From: UMGS1532 sp045542355
Lineage (GTDB): Bacteria; Bacillota; Clostridia; Oscillospirales; Acutalibacteraceae
Direction: 5' to 3'
Assembly: GCA_045542355.1 (NCBI GenBank)
Contig: JAZQKX010000012.1
Coordinates: forward strand, 1 to 5,478
Length of the DNA: 5,478 bases
Positions 1 through 3,558 of the stretch are shown here, in pieces. Under the pieces are notes generated by a model. It searched no databases. It was not told where the DNA came from and was given only the letters and a program-made list of their open reading frames with translations. The translations under genes and the position numbers were made by a program. The stretch's first letter is position 1. Each line of letters starts with the position of its first letter.

Positions 1-220
1 ATGGCTACGATCCGACTTGGAAGTGCCCACGAGAGCCAGTAAGACCTCGACCCAATGACCCACACCGCAAGGTGTTCGCATTTGCGGTATATAAGTGTGA
101 ACCAGTGCCCCAGAGGTTGAAGTCATAGGGGATTATGTGCGATACAATACCTCACCTCTTTTCTTTCTTGGGGCGGAGAGCCTTTCATGTTTTTCTCTCT
201 CCGCCCCGCCTTTCTCAAAA
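1..220. other. Gene-free left edge, possibly the 3' part of a structured RNA
   Basis: No gene with a ribosome binding site is visible here. The plus frame starting at base 3 is open to the TAG at 126-128 and could be the last 41 codons of a gene entering from the left. Its codons (CGA, AGA, CCT, CCA) do not resemble those of the neighbours, and an open run of this length is not unusual by chance. Pairing potential is considerable: CACAC 61-65 with GTGTG 95-99 enclosing CCGCAA 65-70 with TTGCGG 82-87; AGAGGT 112-117 with ACCTCT 154-159; and an 11-bp hairpin at 170-207. That favours the 3' part of a structured RNA, but its promoter and 5' end lie outside the window and no known RNA family was recognised. 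Confidence 0.3.
170..216 (+). terminator. GC-rich hairpin, probable transcript end
   Basis: GGGGCGGAGAG at 170-180 pairs perfectly with CTCTCCGCCCC at 197-207 (11 bp) around a 16-nt pyrimidine-rich loop. Only a short broken T-run (GCCTTTCTC) follows, so this is either a weak intrinsic terminator or a 3' protective stem. The next promoter starts at 228, which fits a transcript boundary here. Confidence 0.5.
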
Positions 221-227
221 ATAACAC

Positions 228-256
228 TTGACAAATCAAAAGTCTTGTGTTATAAT
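228..256 (+). promoter_or_regulatory. Consensus promoter of the 263-577 RNA
   Basis: TTGACA at 228-233, a 17-bp spacer and TATAAT at 251-256, with an extended -10 TGT at 248-250. Transcription should start near 263. No start codon with a convincing gene follows, so the promoter appears to serve a noncoding RNA. Confidence 0.9.
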
Positions 257-262
257 AAATTC

Positions 263-575
263 AGAAAGTAAGGGAAGCGCCCACTCCCCCAATGGCGCAG
301 AATGTGAATTGACAGAAAGGGCATAAGGTTATGACTTGGACTTAGCACTAAAACTGAATATGGCTTAATATAATTGGTGCATTTTCGATCTAGTGTGATG
401 TTGGAGGTAATCATATGACTTGGCAGTAGATACAGGGTGCGGCGACCCGCCCAAAAGACGCCTATACCATCCCATAAGTCAAGTAGACTGGCTTGAAACT
501 GTGGCGATGTGAATTATATGAACTTGAAAAGGTTCCTCCCAAGGGCAGTCCCTTGGGAGGTCATTTTTTTATTTT
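263..575 (+). ncRNA. Putative structured noncoding RNA of about 310 nt
   Basis: A perfect promoter lies just upstream and a strong intrinsic terminator ends the unit at 535-580, yet no frame between them encodes more than a few residues with a ribosome binding site. Visible pairings are GCGCC 277-281 with GGCGC 294-298; CATA 322-325 with TATG 330-333; GCACTAA 345-351 with TTGGTGC 374-380 (one G-U); GGGT 435-438 with ACCC 445-448; and the terminator stem. The ten bases TATGACTTGG occur twice (330-339 and 414-423), and each copy begins a four-codon ATG...TAG frame. I recognise no family: tRNA, tmRNA, SRP RNA and RNase P hallmarks are missing. Large ornate phage RNAs of the ROOL or GOLLD kind are a thought only. 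The start is inferred from the promoter. Confidence 0.6.
403..429 (+). other. Strong Shine-Dalgarno with a four-codon frame (M-T-W-Q-stop) inside the RNA
   Basis: GGAGGT at 403-408 stands six bases before ATG at 415, followed by ACT TGG CAG TAG. The ribosome binding site is as good as any in the window, but the frame ends after four codons. A sister frame ATG ACT TGG ACT TAG sits at 331-345 with a weaker upstream AAGG. These could be leader-type minigenes that load ribosomes on the RNA, or chance within a structural motif. Confidence 0.35.
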
Positions 576-580
576 TTTTT
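535..580 (+). terminator. Strong intrinsic terminator
   Basis: CCTCCCAAGGG at 535-545 pairs perfectly with CCCTTGGGAGG at 550-560 (11 bp) around the tetraloop CAGT. It is followed by TCA and then long T-runs to 580 interrupted by a single A. This is the clearest terminator in the window and ends the 263-575 RNA just before the next promoter. Confidence 0.95.
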
Positions 581-590
581 GAAAAGGGTA

Positions 591-619
591 TTGACAAACC
601 CGTTTTAAGGCAGTATAAT
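591..619 (+). promoter_or_regulatory. Promoter of the 107-residue gene
   Basis: TTGACA at 591-596, a 17-bp spacer and TATAAT at 614-619. This is one of only two promoters here without the extended -10 TG. The predicted start near 626 gives a leader of about 26 nt. Confidence 0.9.
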
Positions 620-651
620 AAAGATGTAATCAAGAGAGAGGAGAAATAACA

Positions 652-975
652 ATGAAGAAAGTTGTTAAAACCCCCGAAGAAATTCGCAGAGATGAACTGG
701 TTCTTGAAATGCGGAATAAGAAATTGGGTCTTGAACATCTCACCCGCACAATCAAGCGCAAGCAGGGAGCTATGGCTATGCTTCCCGAAAACACTATGGA
801 ATATAAAGATTTCTCCACAGACCTTTTTGAACACAAGTGGAAACTGGTTTCTTCCATTCGAGATTATGAAGCCAAAAGAGAAGAGCTGCGAGAGCATTGC
901 CAAACTTACCATTTGGCAGGGAACACTTTTATTCCTGCGTATGAACTTTTGGAAATTCTTGCGGAAAGGGGTTGA
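652..975 (+). CDS. Small charged helical protein, function unknown
   Basis: This 107-residue protein is not a family I recognise. It is rich in Lys, Arg and Glu. It looks almost wholly alpha-helical, with heptad-like stretches at about residues 8-40 and 58-85 and a break around MLPENTMEYKDF (43-54); a short coiled-coil or DNA/RNA-binding adaptor would fit but is a guess. There is no signal peptide or membrane segment. The start is set by GAGAGGAG at 636-643 ahead of ATG 652. The stop TGA (973-975) lies inside the TTGACA of the next promoter and inside an 8-bp hairpin. The upstream terminator and private promoter make it a single-gene unit. A 154-residue frame on the opposite strand runs through the terminator and promoter and is a shadow. 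Confidence 0.85.
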   Translation: MKKVVKTPEEIRRDELVLEMRNKKLGLEHLTRTIKRKQGAMAMLPENTMEYKDFSTDLFEHKWKLVSSIRDYEAKREELREHCQTYHLAGNTFIPAYELLEILAERG

Positions 976-1000
976 CAAACCCCTTCACCCGTGTTATAAT
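966..1000 (+). promoter_or_regulatory. Promoter fused with a stop-codon hairpin
   Basis: TTGACA at 972-977, 17 bp, TATAAT at 995-1000, with extended -10 TGT at 992-994. The -35 box is embedded in a hairpin: AAGGGGTT 966-973 pairs with AACCCCTT 978-985 around the loop GACA. The stop codon of the preceding gene is the TGA of TTGACA. No U-tract follows the stem. Confidence 0.92.
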
Positions 1001-1031
1001 GTAATCAAGATAAAGGAAGGGAGATGCTACT

Positions 1032-1139
1032 ATGATGAGTTATGAGGTTCAGTTGGCATACGAAGAATACTGCGTGGACTGCCAGTGGGAGGGCATCACC
1101 CCTCTACCCATCTGCGTATGGTGGGACAGTCTTGAATAA
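1032..1139 (+). CDS. 35-residue cysteine-containing small protein
   Basis: A very small gene supported by its own perfect promoter (972-1000) and a strong site GGAAGGGAG at 1015-1023, eight bases before ATG 1032 (ATG 1035 is an alternative). The product begins MMSYEVQLAYEEYC and carries Cys14 and Cys17 (CVDC), an aromatic cluster around QWEG and VWWD, and Cys28. One CxxC plus a lone Cys could be half of a zinc site, which would need dimerisation or a partner; this is inference. The stop TAA (1137-1139) sits in an imperfect hairpin: TGGG 1122-1125 and GTCTT 1129-1133 pair with AAGAC 1138-1142 and CCCA 1143-1146 around the loop GAAT. Family unknown. Confidence 0.75.
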   Translation: MMSYEVQLAYEEYCVDCQWEGITPLPICVWWDSLE

Positions 1140-1156
1140 GACCCCATCACCTTGAG

Positions 1157-1183
1157 CGGCGCGCCCACGGTCCAGGCGCGCCG
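1157..1183 (-). other. GC-rich hairpin at the 5' end of a minus-strand transcript
   Basis: CGGCGCGCC at 1157-1165 pairs perfectly with GGCGCGCCG at 1175-1183 around a nine-base loop. On the minus strand it begins exactly where the promoter at 1191-1220 should start transcription (near 1184), so the RNA would open with this stem. On the plus strand it could slow transcription leaving the 35-residue gene, but only AATTTCT follows. No downstream minus-strand terminator was found. Confidence 0.5.
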
Positions 1184-1190
1184 AATTTCT

Positions 1191-1220
1191 ATTATATCAC
1201 AGTCCAGCACTTTTTGTCAA
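1191..1220 (-). promoter_or_regulatory. Minus-strand consensus promoter A
   Basis: Read on the minus strand: TTGACA (complement of 1215-1220), an 18-bp spacer and TATAAT (complement of 1191-1196), with extended -10 TGA. The stretch upstream of the -35 (1221-1253) is nearly pure A on the plus strand, like an UP element. It points into the 35-residue gene, antisense. The same arrangement recurs at 3161-3189. Confidence 0.75.
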
Positions 1221-1264
1221 GAGAAAAATGAAAAATAAAATAAAAAATATTTTGCCCGGAATGC

Positions 1265-1293
1265 TTGACAAATCTTAAGCCATGCGTTATAAT
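1265..1293 (+). promoter_or_regulatory. Promoter of the 52-residue membrane protein gene
   Basis: TTGACA at 1265-1270, 17 bp, TATAAT at 1288-1293. There is no extended -10 and no G/C hairpin over the -35, matching its distance from the preceding gene's stop. It diverges from minus-strand promoter A across an A-rich stretch. Confidence 0.9.
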
Positions 1294-1327
1294 TTAGATA
1301 CAAACTTAAGGAAAGAGGGTACAACAA

Positions 1328-1486
1328 ATGTTTATCGAAAATCTGTGCTGTGCAATCATCCTCGCCATGACCGCCTTTATGGTGTTCTACTTCTTTGTTA
1401 ATATCGTTTTTGATTGCGATTTTGGTTGGTATATCATCGCAAACGCATTTGAAAAAGTTTGGCACAAAATGAGAAAAAGGGGTTGA
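1328..1486 (+). CDS. 52-residue single-pass membrane protein
   Basis: The gene has a perfect promoter at 1265-1293 and a purine-rich site GGAAAGAGGG at about 1310-1319, nine or so bases before ATG 1328. The product starts MFIENLCCAIILAM. It has one long hydrophobic stretch at about residues 5-28 (aromatic-rich FMVFYFFVNIVF), then DCDFGWYIIANAFEKVW and a basic tail HKMRKRG. The positive C-terminus predicts an outside N-terminus and cytoplasmic tail. No known family; small membrane proteins of this shape are common in phage early regions and may act on the host envelope or exclude superinfection, which is not shown here. The stop TGA (1484-1486) overlaps the next promoter's -35 box. Confidence 0.75.
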   Translation: MFIENLCCAIILAMTAFMVFYFFVNIVFDCDFGWYIIANAFEKVWHKMRKRG

Positions 1487-1511
1487 CAAACGGCAACCCC
1501 TATGGTACAAT
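1478..1511 (+). promoter_or_regulatory. Promoter fused with a stop-codon hairpin
   Basis: TTGACA at 1483-1488, 17 bp, TACAAT at 1506-1511. The non-consensus -10 is backed by an extended TGG at 1503-1505. AGGGGTTG 1478-1485 pairs with CAACCCCT 1494-1501 (8 bp) around an eight-base loop. The preceding gene's stop TGA is part of the TTGACA. Confidence 0.9.
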
Positions 1512-1543
1512 CAGTATGTAAATCAATCAAGGAGGTCATTCCC

Positions 1544-1783
1544 ATGATGAACATTAAGGCTATCGACTTTGTCCTGCGCACCTGCGAGCGCACCGCTGAT
1601 TTTAATATCGACACCCTGCCCGACTATGTAGAGGTCTGCCGCATTCTCGCTGATTTCGATGTTTTCCACATCGAACCCACTTACGAACAGCGTGCCTTTA
1701 TTGGGGATACCCTTGAAAGCCTTTGCGAGGGTTTGGGTTTGAACTGGCATACTGTGGCTACCATTGCCCTTCAGCAGAAGTGA
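1544..1783 (+). CDS. 79-residue conserved-looking acidic protein, unknown function
   Basis: The frame is open from ATG 1502, but that ATG lies in the spacer and -10 of the promoter, upstream of the likely transcription start near 1518. GGAGGT at 1531-1536 points to ATG 1544 (spacing 7) or 1547. The 79-residue product (MMNIKAIDFVLRTC...) looks soluble and helical, with Cys14, Cys32 and Cys61, an acidic middle (DTLPDYVEV) and a segment EPTYEQRAFIGDTLESLCEGLGLNW. I do not recognise the family, and nothing suggests an enzyme. C-ending codons (ATC, GAC, CGC, ACC) dominate, unlike the AT-rich membrane genes nearby. The stop TGA (1781-1783) is followed after one base by the strongest of the gene-end hairpins. 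Confidence 0.82.
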   Translation: MMNIKAIDFVLRTCERTADFNIDTLPDYVEVCRILADFDVFHIEPTYEQRAFIGDTLESLCEGLGLNWHTVATIALQQK

Positions 1784-1784
1784 A

Positions 1785-1822
1785 ATTGGGGGTTGACAAA
1801 ACCCCCAATCCTTTGATATAAT
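1785..1822 (+). promoter_or_regulatory. Promoter with a 10-bp hairpin over the -35
   Basis: TTGACA at 1793-1798, an 18-bp spacer, TATAAT at 1817-1822 with extended TGA at 1814-1816. ATTGGGGGTT 1785-1794 pairs perfectly with AACCCCCAAT 1800-1809 around GACAA. Here the stop codon (1781-1783) lies just before the stem instead of in it. Confidence 0.9.
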
Positions 1823-1855
1823 GAATATAGAAATTAAAGAAAGAGGTATTTAACT

Positions 1856-2062
1856 ATGAAGAAGAATTTGACTATCACCATCCAGTGCCCCTTTTGCGGC
1901 GACTGTCACGAAGTGGATGTAAATGAAACCGCATACAACAACTGGCGCGGTGGCGAACTCATTCAGAACGCAATGCCTGACCTGACCCCCACGCAGAGGG
2001 AGCAGTTGATTTCTGGTCTGTGTATCAAGTGCCAGGAAAAGATTTTTGGAATTGGGGGTTGA
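1856..2062 (+). CDS. Small zinc-ribbon protein of the CPFC...LIQNA phage type
   Basis: The 68-residue product carries CPFC at 11-14, a further Cys17, and C-I-K-C at 56-59: two CxxC knuckles that should bind one zinc. Between them lies W30-RGGELIQNAMPDLTPTQREQLISG. From memory, small proteins with this GxLIQNAxPxLxxxxRExLISGxCxxC pattern recur in phages and actinobacterial or Firmicute genomes as conserved hypotheticals; their role is not established, and a nucleic-acid or protein adaptor is only a guess. Start ATG 1856 follows AAAGAGG at about 1838-1845. The stop TGA (2060-2062) is part of the next promoter's TTGACA. The full family length appears to be present. Confidence 0.9.
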   Translation: MKKNLTITIQCPFCGDCHEVDVNETAYNNWRGGELIQNAMPDLTPTQREQLISGLCIKCQEKIFGIGG

Positions 2063-2087
2063 CAAAACTCTCAACCCGTGATATAAT
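2056..2087 (+). promoter_or_regulatory. Promoter fused with a stop-codon hairpin
   Basis: TTGACA at 2059-2064, 17 bp, TATAAT at 2082-2087 with extended TGA at 2079-2081. GGGTTG 2056-2061 pairs with CAACCC 2072-2077 around ten bases. The zinc-ribbon gene's stop TGA is inside the -35 box. Confidence 0.9.
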
Positions 2088-2125
2088 GTAATCACAATAA
2101 AGGAATGCGAAAGGAACAAATTAAA

Positions 2126-2563
2126 ATGATTATTGACAATGTTTTTTATAATACTGAAAATCCTCTCGGCAGCCGCACAGTTATTCCCAAGAAGGGTGGC
2201 TTATACCTTGTTGGGAATGTAGTTCTTAATCCTGTAACTAACGAAGCTTTCTATCTGATTAAGGTCGGTATGAGTACTAATCTGTACAACAGAATGACAA
2301 ATTATTCCACATCCAATCCAATGATGTTCCACATTGATTATAAAGTCATTGAAGATGATGAGGATTTTAGCAAAATCGCCTCTTATAAAAGAACTACCTT
2401 CAGAGGCAGAAAAATTAAGCCCATTGAAGAACAATACCACAAAGCCATGGAAGAACTTAATTTTACTCATTTCGAGTATGCAAAAGAATGGTTTATCGTA
2501 AGCAAAGAAATTTATTTTGAAATTTGCGCTAAAAAGTTTGACTTTTTTAATTTCGGGGGTTGA
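2126..2563 (+). CDS. T5orf172/MUG113-type GIY-YIG-like protein
   Basis: The 145-residue product matches the layout of the T5orf172/MUG113 branch of the GIY-YIG superfamily: GLYLVG at 25-30 (the degenerate GIY strand), IKVGMS at 45-50 (the YIG strand), an Arg at 56 (LYNRM), the segment IEEQYHKAM at 100-108 with candidate acidic metal ligands, and EWFIVS at 121-126. In this superfamily such proteins are proven or presumed nucleases; the small stand-alone phage versions are mostly uncharacterised, so activity is inferred. ATG 2105 is in frame, but the only AGG before it is one base away. AAAGGA at 2110-2115 supports ATG 2126, giving a leader like the neighbours'. The gene is AT-rich. Its stop TGA lies in the next TTGACA. 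Confidence 0.8.
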   Translation: MIIDNVFYNTENPLGSRTVIPKKGGLYLVGNVVLNPVTNEAFYLIKVGMSTNLYNRMTNYSTSNPMMFHIDYKVIEDDEDFSKIASYKRTTFRGRKIKPIEEQYHKAMEELNFTHFEYAKEWFIVSKEIYFEICAKKFDFFNFGG

Positions 2564-2588
2564 CAAACTCCCTTTCCTATGGTATACT
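2555..2588 (+). promoter_or_regulatory. Promoter fused with a stop-codon hairpin
   Basis: TTGACA at 2560-2565, 17 bp, TATACT at 2583-2588 with extended TGG at 2580-2582. GGGGGTT 2555-2561 pairs with AACTCCC 2566-2572 (one G-U) around GACA. Start codon candidate ATG 2579 falls in the spacer and cannot be used from this promoter. Confidence 0.88.
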
Positions 2589-2620
2589 TTAATCAATCCA
2601 AGAGAAAAGAGGAAATGAAA

Positions 2621-2866
2621 ATGAAGTATTACATTTACATCGAAAACCGCATGGTGGTTGAGGTCGAGGGTGGCGAAGCCGCCTATGCCGCCTATGTCAA
2701 GGCTACCGAACTCGCTGACATGACTGGCGAGACCGCCCATTTGGTGGATGGCGAGACAGGTGAAATCATCACCTCCTCCGATGAGTTCTATGACGATGAA
2801 CTCGCGGACGCCAATCTTGAATGCGGCTTTGACCCCTATATGGGTTGCTATACCGATGACTGCTGA
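2621..2866 (+). CDS. 81-residue acidic protein ending DPYMGCYTDDC
   Basis: The frame opens at ATG 2579, but that is upstream of transcription. AAGAGG at 2607-2612 is two bases from ATG 2615 and eight from ATG 2621, so 2621 is chosen. The product has a beta-type start (MKYYIYIENRMVVEVEG), an Ala/Tyr helix (EAAYAAYVKATELA), a probable turn-strand HLVDGETGEII and a very acidic C-terminus with three Cys (68, 76, 81) ending DPYMGCYTDDC. The closing DPYxGxYTxDC motif looks like a conserved signature, but I cannot name the family. C-rich codon use. It lies 25 bases before the next gene with no strong promoter between, so the two should be cotranscribed. Alone among the complete genes, it lacks a hairpin at its stop. 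Confidence 0.85.
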   Translation: MKYYIYIENRMVVEVEGGEAAYAAYVKATELADMTGETAHLVDGETGEIITSSDEFYDDELADANLECGFDPYMGCYTDDC

Positions 2867-2891
2867 AAATAAAAAGAAAGGAAGAAATATA

Positions 2892-3098
2892 ATGAAATCT
2901 GTATTAGAGATAGTTTTGGGAATCCTGGTTATTTTTGGTTTTTATTGCCTTGAAGCGTGGATTGGTATGCTTCTTTTTAACTGGGTAATGGGACTGCTTG
3001 GATATGCTTTTATGCTGACTTTTTGGCAGGCTTTTGGTATCTGCATTTTGCTTACTTTCATCGGTGGCTTTTTTAAGTCAAGTTCAAAAAAGAATTGA
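2892..3098 (+). CDS. 68-residue two-pass membrane protein
   Basis: The frame is open further upstream, but that part overlaps the preceding gene. GAAAGGAAG at 2876-2884 precedes ATG 2892 by about eight bases. The product (MKSVLEIVLGIL...) has two hydrophobic segments at about residues 4-28 and 36-61, and a short basic tail KSSSKKN that predicts a cytoplasmic C-terminus. The second segment, LTFWQAFGICILLTFI, matches a pattern (FWQAfgl-lLl) that I have seen in small phage and Firmicute membrane proteins of unknown role. It is the second gene of a two-gene unit from the promoter at 2560-2588. Its stop codon's last base starts the terminator stem. Confidence 0.82.
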   Translation: MKSVLEIVLGILVIFGFYCLEAWIGMLLFNWVMGLLGYAFMLTFWQAFGICILLTFIGGFFKSSSKKN

Positions 3099-3123
3099 AA
3101 GAGGGGGTAACCCCTCTTTTTTT
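3098..3123 (+). terminator. Intrinsic terminator, possibly bidirectional
   Basis: AAAGAGGGG at 3098-3106 pairs with CCCCTCTTT at 3111-3119 around a GTAA tetraloop (GNRA type), and seven T follow from 3117. It ends the two-gene unit. Read on the minus strand, the same stem is followed by CAATTCTTTTTT, so it may also stop the transcript from minus-strand promoter B. Confidence 0.88.
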
Positions 3124-3154
3124 GAGCCGGTCGCGCACGCCCCATGCGACCGGA
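3098..3154 (-). ncRNA. Putative short minus-strand hairpin RNA
   Basis: Minus-strand promoter B should start transcription near 3154. The RNA would begin with the stem CCGGTCGC (3146-3153, minus strand) pairing with GCGACCGG (3127-3134) around 11 bases. After an A-run it would reach the bidirectional terminator stem at 3119-3098 and end near 3086-3090, making about 65 nt of two hairpins. There is no ribosome binding site. Existence and ends are inferred from promoter and terminator only. Confidence 0.4.
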
Positions 3155-3210
3155 ATTTCCATTATACCATACCCCACGCAATTTGTCAAGCGAAAAATGC
3201 AAAAAATTTT
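3127..3210. repeat. Second copy of a dispersed module (hairpin, AATTTC, minus promoter, A-rich tract)
   Basis: The region matches 1157-1240 in order and partly in sequence: a GC-rich hairpin, then GAATTTC, ATTATA, a 17- or 18-bp spacer, TTTGTCAAG, then GMGAAAAATGMAAAA (M is A or C). A CCCG motif follows at about 1255 and 3225. The hairpin stems and spacers differ while their architecture is kept, as in an old duplication under selection for structure. Confidence 0.6.
3161..3189 (-). promoter_or_regulatory. Minus-strand consensus promoter B
   Basis: Read on the minus strand: TTGACA (complement of 3184-3189), 17 bp, TATAAT (complement of 3161-3166), extended -10 TGG. The A/T-rich stretch beyond the -35 (3191-3224) resembles an UP element. 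It diverges from the plus-strand promoter at 3523 across the repeat region. Confidence 0.78.
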
Positions 3211-3374
3211 CAACAAATTTTTTTCCCGCAATTTGTGCGAATTGACGAACGCCGATTGTTAAAAATTTCACAATTTTCTTTAGCAAATTAAAGTGTTAAA
3301 GTAATTTCTAAATTAGGCTCATTTAGTCTTTGTTAAAATTTTCACGGTCTTCGGTCGCCCCACCCGGTTTTTCA

Positions 3375-3390
3375 CTTTAGCACGCTAAAG
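3375..3390. repeat. Perfect dyad CTTTAGC-AC-GCTAAAG
   Basis: Seven-base arms separated by two bases. A looser relative (CTTTA at 3278-3282 with TAAAG at 3289-3293) lies right after repeat copy 1. The two-base centre makes an RNA hairpin poor, so a protein operator is more likely. Confidence 0.5.
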
Positions 3391-3429
3391 CAATAAATTA
3401 TTAAAGAATTGTGTTAAAAATTTCACAAT

Positions 3430-3443
3430 GCAGGATTTCCTGC
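3430..3443. repeat. Perfect dyad GCAGGA-TT-TCCTGC between repeat copies 3 and 4
   Basis: Six-base arms around TT. The flanks are copies 3 and 4 of the 18-bp repeat, whose facing ends (TTTCACAA and TTGTTAAA) extend the dyad imperfectly, giving a two-fold symmetric block of about 50 bases. Confidence 0.55.
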
Positions 3444-3522
3444 AATTGTTAAAAAATTCACAAATGAATAATTATACAGAATAAATGAATAAACATTTTT
3501 CAATTTTTTTTCAAATTTAGTA

Positions 3523-3551
3523 TTGACAACCGGGCAAAAATGTGGTACTAT
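3523..3551 (+). promoter_or_regulatory. Promoter of the 146-residue gene
   Basis: TTGACA at 3523-3528, 17 bp, TACTAT at 3546-3551, with extended TGG at 3543-3545 compensating the weaker -10. It lies at the right end of the repeat-bearing region, 60 bases after repeat copy 4. Confidence 0.8.
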
Positions 3552-3558
3552 TTAACTA

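Larger units (their letters stand above)
3256..3463. repeat. Four copies of an 18-bp near-palindrome, TTGTTAAAAATTTCACAA type
   Basis: Copies: 3256-3273 (consensus), 3330-3347 (one A changed to T in the centre, last two bases GG), 3411-3428 (first base G) and 3446-3463 (one T changed to A in the centre). Start-to-start distances are 74, 81 and 35 bases, so it is not a CRISPR array. The unit is close to its own reverse complement (TTGT-K-AAA...TTT-M-ACAA), as expected for a dimeric DNA-binding protein. A degenerate relative, GTGTTAAAGTAATTTC, begins at 3293. Confidence 0.75.
3124..3522. other. AT-rich noncoding region, candidate replication origin or operator array
   Basis: About 400 bases without a gene. 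It contains minus-strand promoter B and its hairpin, a 10-bp direct repeat CGCAATTTGT (3177-3186 and 3227-3236), an imperfect palindrome CAATTTGTGCGAATTG (3229-3244), four 18-bp near-palindromic repeats between 3256 and 3463, and two strong dyads (3375-3390 and 3430-3443). Promoters point out of it in both directions. Such a layout is typical of origins with initiator-binding repeats or of divergent control regions. No DnaA box or initiator gene was recognised, so the role is open. Confidence 0.5.

Noticed and set aside
1..160. tRNA gene
   Set aside because: The TTCGCAT sequence near 74-80 looks like a T-loop, but the stem has a loop of about 11 bases and no acceptor or anticodon arm can be drawn.
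369..374. TATAAT within the 263-575 RNA as a second promoter
   Set aside because: No -35-like hexamer at a workable distance; the TTGGAC upstream is 28 bp away.
514..978. 154-residue minus-strand open frame
   Set aside because: It runs through a strong plus-strand terminator and promoter and is antisense to a gene with promoter and ribosome binding site; it has none of its own.
662..1045. 127-residue plus-strand frame overlapping the 652 gene and the 35-residue gene
   Set aside because: No ribosome binding site before its start; it crosses a promoter and two better-supported genes in another frame.
1502..1543. Longer starts at ATG 1502, and likewise ATG 2579 and ATG 3540, for three genes
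   Set aside because: All three ATGs lie between the -35 and -10 boxes, upstream of the transcription start; downstream ATGs have proper ribosome binding sites.
2133..2152. TTGACA and TATAAT inside the start of the GIY-YIG-like gene
   Set aside because: The spacer is only 8 bp, far from the 16-18 bp needed; the region is coding.
2829..2854. Private promoter for the 2892 membrane gene (TTGACC with TATACC)
   Set aside because: The spacer is 14 bp and both boxes are off consensus; cotranscription with the preceding gene is simpler.
2748..2891. Upstream extension of the two-pass membrane protein gene to ATG 2748
   Set aside because: It overlaps the well-supported preceding gene, and the ribosome binding site fits ATG 2892.
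3242..3270. Plus-strand promoter from TTGACG at 3242
   Set aside because: No -10-like hexamer at 16-18 bp; probably the decayed counterpart of the promoter at 1265 in the duplicated module.
3256..3463. CRISPR array
   Set aside because: Repeats are only 18 bp, vary in sequence, and are separated by unequal distances (17 to 63 bp gaps), with no cas gene nearby.
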